64,000 nucleotides of DNA. Origin: Alkalihalobacillus pseudalcaliphilus (GTDB lineage: Bacteria; Bacillota; Bacilli; Bacillales; Bacillaceae_D). How positions within the stretch are numbered: the first letter of the stretch is position 1; the number at the start of each line of letters is the position of its first letter. The DNA lies in assembly GCA_001038565.1 (NCBI GenBank), contig LFJO01000001.1:372481-436480 (forward strand). The letters run 5' to 3'. Below are positions 50,434-57,599 of the stretch, in pieces. Under the pieces are notes generated by a model. It was given only the letters and a program-made list of their open reading frames with translations. It was not told the origin of the DNA and did not search any database. Made by a program: the position numbers and the translations under genes.

Positions 50434-50840
50434 CAGTTACTCAAGGGAAGAAGATGAGTAAAGTAACGAAAAGAGCCGAACGAGACAGTTACTCAAGGGA
50501 AGTGAGAGAGTAAAGTAACGAAAAGGGCCGAACGAGACAGTTACTCAAGGGAAGAAGAAGAGTAAAGTAACGAAAAGAGCCGAACGAGACAGTTACTCGG
50601 GGGAAGTGAGAGAGTAAAGTAACGAAAAGGGCCGAACGAGACAGTTACTCGGGGGAAGTGAGAGAGTAAAGTAACGAAAAGAGCCGAACGAGACAGTTAC
50701 TCGGGGGAAGAAGAAGAGTAAAGTAACGAAAAGAGCCGAACGAGACAGTTACTCGGGGGAAGTGAGAGAGTAAAGTAACGAAAAGGGCCGAACGTGTCAG
50801 TTACTCGAGGGAAATGAGTGAGTAAAGTCACACGAAAAGG
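50434..50840 (+). repeat. Tandem array of 52-bp units (seven complete, one partial)
   Basis: Units begin CAGTTACTC at 50434, 50486, 50538, 50590, 50642, 50694, 50746 and 50798, always exactly 52 bp apart; the last is diverged and partial. Each unit reads CAGTTACTC, a purine-rich (A/G)GGGAAG.. block, GAGTAAAGTAACGAAAAG and (A/G)GCCGAACGAGA. GTTACT and AGTAAC within each unit form a potential hairpin. Because 52 is not a multiple of 3, the array cannot code for a repeating peptide. Unit variants (gaagaagaag versus gaagtgagag; caaggg versus cggggg) are arranged in blocks, suggesting recent expansion. Confidence 0.95.
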
Positions 50841-50861
50841 TGTGAAGGGGATTAAGAATCA

Positions 50862-51230
50862 GCTAACTTCAAGGCACAAACTATCATCCCTAAGTACACT
50901 TTCATACAAAACTTCCATGATGACTGCCGAAGCAACTCATCACCCACAAAAATGAAAGTAGGTTTTAGCTTTTAACTGGTGGTTTTTCATTCACTTTGTT
51001 TTTTTGTTCTCATTCATTTTAATATTTGTTGAGAATGATTTTGAACTTTAGAATGAGCAGTCACCCAGCGGGCGAGTCATGTGGAGACTCCCGCAGGATG
51101 TAGTGGCGGGCTGAAATCCACTGGCGAAACCAGTTAGTTTAGCAGCCACCCCGCAGGACGCGGAGCATTATTTTCGGTAGCGGCTAGTAGAGTTCCGCAT
51201 ATGAGCATCAGCACTAACTTTCATATCAAA
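50862..51230 (+). repeat. Interspersed repeats, B-type remnant plus full A-type copy (copy 10)
   Basis: 50862-50911 carries the end of a B core (CAGCTAACTTCAAGGCACA, then CACTTTCATACAAAA). A full A-type copy follows to 51230: the cacccacaaaaatg start, a T-rich part, CACCCAGCGGGCGAGTCATG, a stem with ACTGG/CCAGT arms, CCCCGCAGGACGCGGAGCAT, a GGAG..GCATATGAGCATCAGCAC part and AACTTTCATATCAAA. It abuts the ribosome-binding site GGAG of the Fsr-like gene, 10 bp before its ATG. Confidence 0.88.
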
Positions 51231-51240
51231 GGAGAAAACC

Positions 51241-52491
51241 ATGGAAGCAAAGCAGCTAAAGACAAGTCAAACGAAAGATAAATCTAACCCACAAGTGAAA
51301 ACGGCCTACCGCATCCTATTTATAATCGGGTTTGTCCACTTGTTAAATGACTCCATTCAAGCACTAGTTCCAGCGATGTTCCCTATACTAGAAGCGGAGA
51401 TGGGGCTCACCTATACTCAAATAGGAATTATTGCTTTTGCTTTAAATATGACAGCCTCGGTTATTCAGCCGGTTGTTGGGGTATATACCGATAAAAAACC
51501 ATCCCCATTTGCGTTACCGATAGGCCTTTGTTTTACTTTTATTGGTGTAGTTCTTCTTGCATTTGCCCCGAATTTTTGGATGGTAGTCATAGCTGTTACC
51601 TTTATTGGCATCGGTTCAGCGACATTTCATCCTGAAGGATCACGTGTCGCTCATATGGCCGCAGGGAATAAAAAAGGTTTAGCGCAATCCATTTATCAAG
51701 TAGGTGGAAATGCAGGTCAGGCACTAGCACCGTTAATAACTTTGCTTATTTTAGTGCCGCTTGGACAGTTCGGTTCGATTTGGTTCACATTGGTCGCAGG
51801 TCTTGCCATTATTTTGTTATTATATATTGCTACTTGGTACAAAGAACAAATTAAGATTCAAACGTTACAAGCAAAAACTAAAAAAGCAGGACCATCTATA
51901 CCTACGAAATATCGTCGTAAAATTCTTGTCGGCTTTGGTGTATTATTATTTCTCGTATTCGTGCGCTCTTGGTTCCATGCTGGTTTAGCTAATTATTATC
52001 AATTTTTTGCGATTGAAGAATACGGAATGACGATCTCACAAGCACAAGTTTATCTATTTATTTTTTTGGCGGCTGGAGCGATAGGGACCTTTGCTGGTGG
52101 TCCACTCGCCGATCGATTTGGAAAAAGAACAATACTAATGCTTTCTATGTTAGGTTCGGCCCCATTTGCTCTGCTTCTACCACATGTTGGCCCAATTCTA
52201 GCATATCCACTTATAGGTATTATTGGTTTTATTATTTTATCCAGTTTTTCTGTTGCCGTTGTTTATGGGCAAGAACTTATTCCAGGAAAAATTGGTGTTG
52301 TTTCAGGCTTAATTGTCGGTTTAGCTTTTGGAATGGGAGCAGTGGGAGCCGTTATGTTTGGAATTATCGCTGACTTTGTTGGTATGTATACGACGATGCT
52401 TATCGCTGTAACATTCCCAATTATTGGTTGCTTAAGCTTCCTTTTACCTTCTGATCAATGGATGTCAGATAGATTACGTAACGATCATTAA
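51241..52491 (+). CDS. MFS exporter, Fsr (fosmidomycin resistance)-like
   Basis: A 416-residue 12-helix transporter. The first helices (GFVHLLNDSIQALVPAMFPI, LEAEMGLTYTQIGIIAFALN) and the GIGSATFHPEGSRVAHMAAG block match the fosmidomycin-resistance group of the major facilitator superfamily. Helix 5 carries SIYQVGGNAGQALAPLITLL. The physiological substrate is not known; family members export fosmidomycin and other compounds. The N-terminus is a 20-residue polar tail. Start ATG 51241 has AAAGGAGAAAACC upstream, contiguous with the repeat end. Confidence 0.86.
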   Translation: MEAKQLKTSQTKDKSNPQVKTAYRILFIIGFVHLLNDSIQALVPAMFPILEAEMGLTYTQIGIIAFALNMTASVIQPVVGVYTDKKPSPFALPIGLCFTFIGVVLLAFAPNFWMVVIAVTFIGIGSATFHPEGSRVAHMAAGNKKGLAQSIYQVGGNAGQALAPLITLLILVPLGQFGSIWFTLVAGLAIILLLYIATWYKEQIKIQTLQAKTKKAGPSIPTKYRRKILVGFGVLLFLVFVRSWFHAGLANYYQFFAIEEYGMTISQAQVYLFIFLAAGAIGTFAGGPLADRFGKRTILMLSMLGSAPFALLLPHVGPILAYPLIGIIGFIILSSFSVAVVYGQELIPGKIGVVSGLIVGLAFGMGAVGAVMFGIIADFVGMYTTMLIAVTFPIIGCLSFLLPSDQWMSDRLRNDH

Positions 52492-52548
52492 GATGCATGA
52501 CAAAAGGTGTCTAATTTGTCGATACTATAGTAAACTCTGGAGTATGTG

Positions 52549-52647
52549 AACAGGAACACTGTCCTGCTAAGGTCATTTATCGTAAGATGGATGACGAGCT
52601 AACTTCAAGGAACAACCCATCGCCCCAAGGTAACTTTCATATAAAAC
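52549..52647 (+). repeat. Interspersed repeat, B-type copy (copy 11)
   Basis: AACACTGTCCTGCTAAGGTC, ATCGTAAGATGGATGACGAG, CTAACTTCAAGG, CCATCGCCCC and AACTTTCATATAAAAC. It lies between the Fsr-like gene and ywfO, ending about 30 bp before the ywfO start. Confidence 0.85.
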
Positions 52648-52678
52648 AAACGAACCCCATTTAAGGTAGGTGAATAAC

Positions 52679-53974
52679 ATGTCAGTCTATGGAAAATTAG
52701 AAGAAGAGAAAGTGTTTAAGGATCCGGTCCATCGCTATATTCACGTAAAAGACGAATTAATTTGGGAGTTAATTGGAACAAAGGAGTTCCAAAGGTTACG
52801 AAGAATTAAACAGCTAGGTACTACTTATATTACCTTCCACGGTGCTGAACATACGCGTTTTAATCACTCTTTAGGTGTTTATGAAATTACAAGAAGAATC
52901 TTAGAGGTGTTTAAGGGTAGACCGCATTGGCAAGAAAAAGAGAGACTACTAACACTGTCGGCAGCCTTACTTCATGATATAGGACATGGCCCTTTTTCGC
53001 ACGCCTTTGAGAAAATATTTGGAACGGATCATGAAGAGTGGACGAGAGCCATTATTTTAGGTGATTCTGAGGTGAACCAAATTCTGAAAAAAGTTTCACC
53101 AACCTTTCCTCAAGCGGTTAGTGATGTGATTGAAAAGACATACCCTAACAAGTTAGTGACAAGTATTATCTCCAGTCAAATTGATGCGGATCGCATGGAC
53201 TATTTATTACGTGATGCGTATTATACGGGTGTAAGTTATGGCCACTTTGACATGGAACGTATCCTTCGCGTTATGCGTCCGACCGAGGAGCAAGTTGTCA
53301 TCAAACAAAGTGGTATGCATGCTGTCGAAGATTACATAATGAGTCGATACCAAATGTATTGGCAAGTTTATTTTCATCCTGTTTCAAGAAGTGCAGAGGT
53401 TATTATTAATAACATTTTTAAACGAGTGAAGGATTTATATAAACAAGGGTACACATTCAAACAAGAACCTATCCATTTCTACTCATTCTTTCATGAAAAA
53501 GTGAGCTTAGATGATTATTTGCAGCTTGATGAGGCGATAACCCTTTATTATTTTCAAGTATGGCAAGGTGAGGACGATCGTATTTTAAGCGATCTTTGTG
53601 TAAGATTTTTAAATAGAAATCTGTTTAAATACACAGAATTTAACCCAAATCAGTGGATGAACGATTGGCCTAAATTACAGGAGCTTTTTCGAAAAGCGGA
53701 TATTGATCCTTCTTACTATTTAGTTGTGGACTCCTCATCTGATCTACCCTATGACTTTTACCGTCCTGGTGAAGAAGGAGAAAGATTACCGATACATTTA
53801 GTACTACCTAACGGCAAAATACGAGAACTTTCAAGAGAATCTGATGTTGTTGAAGCCATTTCAGGTAAAAAAAGAACGGACCACAAGTTATATTTCCCGC
53901 TTGATTTAATTAGTGATAACAAGGAAAATGAGCAAGTTAAAAAAGAAATTATGGCGATTTTACAAATCATGTAA
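52679..53974 (+). CDS. ywfO: HD-domain phosphohydrolase YwfO
   Basis: A 431-residue HD-superfamily protein similar to dNTP triphosphohydrolases. It starts VYGKLEEEKVFKDPVHRYIH; metal ligands are in HTRFNHSLGVYEI and LLHDIGHGPFSHAFE, with the distal Asp in SSQIDADRMDYLLRDAYYTG. Length and order before ywgA correspond to B. subtilis ywfO. Homologues hydrolyse nucleotides; the exact substrate of YwfO is not certain to me. I use ATG 52679, after AAGGTAGGTG; a GTG nine bases earlier overlaps that site. Confidence 0.9.
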   Translation: MSVYGKLEEEKVFKDPVHRYIHVKDELIWELIGTKEFQRLRRIKQLGTTYITFHGAEHTRFNHSLGVYEITRRILEVFKGRPHWQEKERLLTLSAALLHDIGHGPFSHAFEKIFGTDHEEWTRAIILGDSEVNQILKKVSPTFPQAVSDVIEKTYPNKLVTSIISSQIDADRMDYLLRDAYYTGVSYGHFDMERILRVMRPTEEQVVIKQSGMHAVEDYIMSRYQMYWQVYFHPVSRSAEVIINNIFKRVKDLYKQGYTFKQEPIHFYSFFHEKVSLDDYLQLDEAITLYYFQVWQGEDDRILSDLCVRFLNRNLFKYTEFNPNQWMNDWPKLQELFRKADIDPSYYLVVDSSSDLPYDFYRPGEEGERLPIHLVLPNGKIRELSRESDVVEAISGKKRTDHKLYFPLDLISDNKENEQVKKEIMAILQIM

Positions 53975-53988
53975 AGGAGTGGACCCTT

Positions 53989-54507
53989 TTGCTGTACGAA
54001 CATGTAAAAGTATTGAAGTTTTTGGCAGATGCAGGTGAGGTAGTTGGTAGAAAGAAATTACAAAAGATGATTTATATTGCTAAAAAGTTGGACATGCCCT
54101 TTTCAGAGCGCTATAACTTTCATATGTACGGGCCTTATTCAGAAGAGCTTTCTTTACGGATGGAAGAGCTTAGTAACTTAGGGTTTGTACACGAAAATAA
54201 GGAAGATAAAGGCCACTATCAACAATATTGTTATTCATTATCAGAGCAAGGAGAGAGTTTCTTGGCACTAAATAAGATCGAGTGGCCAGAGTGTCATGCC
54301 TTGGTAACATCTCTTAATGAACAAAGTTCACGTTTTTTAGAATTAGTTTCAACGATTTTGTATTTTGCTGATTTGACTGTGGAAGAAGTGAAAGATAAGG
54401 TTTTTACTTTGAAGAAAAAGCAGAATTATACAGAAGAGGATATTGAGGCGGGGTATCAATATATAAAGAAGCTCCAGTCATGGCAAATTCACGCTATGCA
54501 AAACTAA
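53989..54507 (+). CDS. ywgA: YwgA family protein
   Basis: A 172-residue protein starting with a winged-helix-like region (KVLKFLADAGEVVGRKKLQK, MIYIAKKLDMPFSERYNFHM) and containing YGPYSEELSLRMEELSNLGF. It corresponds to B. subtilis YwgA in sequence and in its position after ywfO. The N-terminal text resembles a DNA-binding fold also seen in type II toxin-antitoxin-linked SocA/Panacea-like proteins, but no function is established. It starts at TTG 53989 behind AAAGGAGTGGACCC, 15 bp after ywfO, and is therefore cotranscribed. Confidence 0.86.
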   Translation: MLYEHVKVLKFLADAGEVVGRKKLQKMIYIAKKLDMPFSERYNFHMYGPYSEELSLRMEELSNLGFVHENKEDKGHYQQYCYSLSEQGESFLALNKIEWPECHALVTSLNEQSSRFLELVSTILYFADLTVEEVKDKVFTLKKKQNYTEEDIEAGYQYIKKLQSWQIHAMQN

Positions 54508-54524
54508 AATAATATGAATCAAGA

Positions 54525-54563
54525 GAAATCAAGCCCTATGCTCAGTGGGCTTGATTTCTTTGT
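54525..54563. terminator. Terminator between ywgA and the ABC permease
   Basis: GAAATCAAGCCC (54525-54536) pairs with GGGCTTGATTTC (54547-54558), followed by TTTG. Confidence 0.88.
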
Positions 54564-55240
54564 TATCTTTTATCTAAATAAGAAGCTATTCGATTTCCTA
54601 AGAATTGAACGCCCTGAACAAGGATAATTAACAAGATAATCGTAAAGATCATCACATCTGTTTGGAACCGATAATAGCCATAACGTATCGCTAAATCGCC
54701 GATCCCTCCGCCTCCAACTACTCCTGCAACAGCCGAATAAGAAATAAAGGTTACCGTCGTAATGGTCAGACCTAAAACTAAACCAGAACGTGCTTCGACT
54801 AATAGGACGTGGTAAATGATTTGTATAGGAGAACCACCCATAGAAATGGAAGCTTCTATGGTTCCTTTATTAACCTCCCGTAAGGATTGTTCAACGATTC
54901 GAGCTAAAAATGGAATAGCAGCGATTGATAAAGGAATGGTGGCAGCTAGTGGTCCAACAGTCGTCCCAAGAATGGCTCGAGTTAATGGGATTAACGCGAT
55001 CATAAGAATGATAAAAGGGAAGGACCGAATGCAATTAATAAACATATTTAAAGTGATGTGGATAAAATGGTTGGCTAATAGTTGCTTTTTATCGGTTAAA
55101 AACGTGAACAAACCTAAAGGGATTCCCAAAATTATAGCCGTAATAATAGTAAGGCCGACCATAAAAAAGGTTTGGCCAATGCTCTCAATAATTTCAGGTA
55201 GGAGAGAAATAATATTATCAAATATCATCAGATGCACCAT
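54563..55240 (-). CDS. ABC importer permease, MetI/MetP type
   Basis: A 225-residue permease with five to six membrane helices. The EAA loop is EQSLREVNKGTIEASISMGG SPIQ (split here), and SYSAVAGVVGGGGIGDLAIR is the highly conserved MetI ending. Such permeases form homodimers with a MetN-type ATPase and a MetQ/NlpA lipoprotein to import methionine or related sulfur compounds. It overlaps the 3' end of the ATPase gene by 23 bp, showing translational coupling; ATG 55240 or ATG 55228 could start it, and neither has a strong ribosome-binding site. The third gene of a metQ-metN-metP-like operon. Confidence 0.9.
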   Translation of the reverse strand: MVHLMIFDNIISLLPEIIESIGQTFFMVGLTIITAIILGIPLGLFTFLTDKKQLLANHFIHITLNMFINCIRSFPFIILMIALIPLTRAILGTTVGPLAATIPLSIAAIPFLARIVEQSLREVNKGTIEASISMGGSPIQIIYHVLLVEARSGLVLGLTITTVTFISYSAVAGVVGGGGIGDLAIRYGYYRFQTDVMIFTIILLIILVQGVQFLGNRIASYLDKR

Positions 55241-55967
55241 CAGTTAATAAAATTCGTCCAATCTCTGTCTTTGCTTGATAAGAGTGGTTTTGCATTTGGA
55301 TTATTTCCTTAATTTCTCCATTTTCCATGACAGCTACACGGTTGCAAAGGGAGCGGGCTACTTCCATTTCATGAGTCACAAGTAGTATGGTCACACCATA
55401 GATATTGTTAATCTTCTTTAAGTATTGAAGAATGGAGTGGGTCGTTTGCGGATCAAGGGCAGACGTTGGTTCATCACAAAGTAATACACTGGGGTCACAA
55501 CTAATAGCTCTTGCGATAGCGACCCTTTGTTTTTGTCCACCTGATAACTGGTTCGGGTATTGATCGATTTTATCTAATAGATCAACAATCTTTAAAGTTT
55601 GATAGACGATATGATCCCATTCTTTTCTAGCTATCTTTGCAAAACGTAGAGCTAATTTGATATTATCCGCAACGGTTTTGTTAGTCACTAGGTTAAAGCT
55701 TTGAAAAATCATTCCTATTTTATTCCGAGCTATTCTTAGCTGTTTTTTATCGAGGTCGGTTAGTGACTGCTTGTGCAAAAGAATAGTACCTTCTGTGGGT
55801 GTTTCCAAAAGGTTAACCATTCGTAATAGAGTGGACTTTCCTGCTCCGCTAAATCCGATAATACCATAGATTTCGCCTTCTTTAATGGATAAGGATACGT
55901 TAGATATGGCCTTAACCTGCTCTTGCTTAGTTTGATAGATTTTACTAATTTGTCTGAATTCTATCAT
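55218..55967 (-). CDS. ABC importer ATPase, MetN-like but lacking NIL domain
   Basis: A 249-residue ATPase with Walker A GFSGAGKSTLL, Q-loop GMIFQSFNLV, signature LSGGQKQRVAIARAI, Walker B SVLLCDEPTSALD and H-loop VTHEM. The early MIEFRQISKIYQTKQEQVKA and the ALRFAKI stretch are MetN-like. Full MetN is about 340 residues with a C-terminal NIL (ACT-like) domain that binds methionine and blocks transport. Here the protein ends soon after the nucleotide-binding domain, so such feedback is absent. Start ATG 55967 follows AAGGAGAAC. It lies 17 bp after the lipoprotein gene. Confidence 0.9.
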   Translation of the reverse strand: MIEFRQISKIYQTKQEQVKAISNVSLSIKEGEIYGIIGFSGAGKSTLLRMVNLLETPTEGTILLHKQSLTDLDKKQLRIARNKIGMIFQSFNLVTNKTVADNIKLALRFAKIARKEWDHIVYQTLKIVDLLDKIDQYPNQLSGGQKQRVAIARAISCDPSVLLCDEPTSALDPQTTHSILQYLKKINNIYGVTILLVTHEMEVARSLCNRVAVMENGEIKEIIQMQNHSYQAKTEIGRILLTDGASDDI

Positions 55968-55984
55968 GAGGTTTAGTTCTCCTT

Positions 55985-56821
55985 TTATTTAAAATAATCG
56001 GGTTGGTGGAAGCCTTCGAATTCTTTGTTTGACTCAATAACCTCTTGGAAATCACGAGTGTGGTAAGCTTCGATTATATCTTGAATAAAAGGTTGGTCTT
56101 GGTCCTCGGCACGTATCGCAATTAAATTTTGATATTCAAATGGTGGGTCTTCAAGAAATAGGGACGAATCAAGTTCTCGATTAGATGCGATAATCGTATA
56201 ACCATTGGCAACAGCAAAGTCTACATCCGGAATCGCCCTAGGGATTTGAACTTGCTCGAGCTCAACAAATGAAAAATTCACAATCATGGAATCGATGTCT
56301 TGCCTTGATACAGTTAGTGGGTCGTAATTTTCCTTTAGTTCGAGCCAGCCGACCTGTTCTAGCACTCGTAAAGCTCTTGCGACATTAGCGGGGTCATTAG
56401 GGATAGCAATAGTAAAACCATCTTGTAAATGATCAAGGTTATCATGATGATCAGAGTAAATGCCCATAGGAGCAGTTGGAACTTTGATTGTTTCAATAAG
56501 ATCTAATTGATTCTCTTCAATAAAGTTTTCAAAAAAGGCTGTGTGCTGAAAGATGTTAACATCAAGCGAACCTTCTGCTAAAGCAAAATTAGGCTCGTTG
56601 GGAGTGCTAAACTCCACATATTTGACTGTATACCCTTTTTCCTTGAGTAGCGGTTCAATTCCTTGCCTTACTTGGTCACTATATGGTCCAGGAGTAAAAC
56701 CAAAGACAATCACTGCTTTAGAACCTCCTTCCTTTGCTGGGAAATCATCTACAGTCGAGCACCCGAACAAAACAAATAACAGTGACAACATCATCAAAAT
56801 GAGAAACAGATAATCTTTCAT
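55985..56821 (-). CDS. NlpA/MetQ-family substrate-binding lipoprotein
   Basis: A 278-residue lipoprotein with signal peptide and lipobox LFGCS (Cys21). The mature part shows VIVFGFTPGPYSDQVRQGIE, TPNEPNFALAEGSLDVNIFQ, HTAFFENFIEENQL and IAIPNDPANVARALRVLEQV, the NlpA/MetQ pattern with the methionine-binding-site neighbourhood. It is the first gene of the three-gene importer. No S-box or T-box leader lies upstream; the region is a repeat element. It is divergent from a monooxygenase operon for organosulfur-type substrates, so the ligand may be a sulfur compound other than methionine. Confidence 0.88.
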   Translation of the reverse strand: MKDYLFLILMMLSLLFVLFGCSTVDDFPAKEGGSKAVIVFGFTPGPYSDQVRQGIEPLLKEKGYTVKYVEFSTPNEPNFALAEGSLDVNIFQHTAFFENFIEENQLDLIETIKVPTAPMGIYSDHHDNLDHLQDGFTIAIPNDPANVARALRVLEQVGWLELKENYDPLTVSRQDIDSMIVNFSFVELEQVQIPRAIPDVDFAVANGYTIIASNRELDSSLFLEDPPFEYQNLIAIRAEDQDQPFIQDIIEAYHTRDFQEVIESNKEFEGFHQPDYFK

Positions 56822-56889
56822 TGAATAGCCTCCTTCTACGTTGTTATTTTAAAAGCTGCTTTAAACGATGAGCACAGTGCTACACAGTG

Positions 56890-57236
56890 TCGCACAGCAT
56901 AATTTCCCATAATGATGAGTAACGCTCCATGTTACACTAACTTTCATACAAAACCCAACATGGCGAAGCCCATTCAATTCGCCACCAACAAACATGAAAG
57001 AAGTGTCTGGCGTTTTAACTGGTGACTTTTCATTCACTTTGTTCTTTGGAATTGAGAATGAGCAGTAACCAAGCGGAAGAAAACATGTGGAGACTCCCGC
57101 GTGACGTAGTGGCGAGCTGAAATCCACTGGCTATGCTAGTTAGTTCAGCGGCACCCCGCAGGAGACGGAGCATGATTTTCGGTAGAGGCAAGCAAAGCTC
57201 CGCATAGGAGTATCAGCACCAACTTTCATATAAAAA
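56890..57236 (+). repeat. Interspersed repeats, 3' fragment plus full copy in tandem (copy 12)
   Basis: 56890-56952 carries a 3' fragment ending ACTTTCATACAAAAC. It runs into a full copy: CATGGCGAAGCCCATTC, TTCGCCACCAACAAACATGA, a T-rich part (shorter here), ACCAAGCGGAAGAAAACATG, a stem with ACTGGC/GCTAGT arms (G-U), CCCGCAGGAGACGGAGCATG, GCAAAGCTCCGCATAGGAGT and AACTTTCATATAAAA. It lies in the divergent region between the ABC importer and the monooxygenase operon. Confidence 0.86.
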
Positions 57237-57599
57237 AGCGGTACGAGTAAAAACTCATACCGCCGGTCGACCGGTAGGTCATAATAATAAAAGTAAGTTG
57301 ATTGAATTAATTGGATTATAATCAGTGAGTCAAAGAATGGCAAGAGCTACCATTAAAAATGGGCTTTATTTTCTTAAAATCAGAAAATAGGCTTGTTTTA
57401 TTTTAAAGCGCACTTGACCATTCGGAATAATTGGAATACACATATCATATACAGTATCTATACAAACAAATAAAAAGCTTTTCGGACAACCGATAGCCCA
57501 AGGTACAGCACTCTTTTTTTGCGTATCTGGGCTATTTTTATACCTATCTTTGTAAAGCTACATTCAGCATAAGCGTGTCGACAACAAGGAGGAGATGAA
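57237..57599 (+). promoter_or_regulatory. Leader of the monooxygenase operon with hairpins
   Basis: A hairpin GCGGTACGAG/CTCATACCGC directly follows the repeat (57238-57265) and is joined to the palindrome CCGGTCGACCGG. Nearer the operon, GATAGCCCA (57492-57500) pairs with TGGGCTAT (57528-57535) followed by TTTTTA, a terminator-like hairpin about 60 bp before the first gene, i.e. a possible attenuator. The text CGGAATAATTGGAATACA near 57423 has some similarity to the sulfur regulator CymR's motif, but this is not secure. No known riboswitch class was recognised. Confidence 0.45.

Noticed and set aside
50328-50513. 61-codon frame with a hydrophobic start running into the 52-bp array
   Set aside because: The TTG start has no suitably spaced ribosome-binding site and the C-terminus is repeat sequence whose unit is not a multiple of three.
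50434-50840. CRISPR array
   Set aside because: Whole 52-bp units are repeated head to tail with no unique spacers and no cas genes nearby.
56822-57599. SAM (S-box) or T-box leader for the MetQNP-like genes
   Set aside because: None of the conserved S-box or T-box blocks could be found; the region is mainly repeat sequence.
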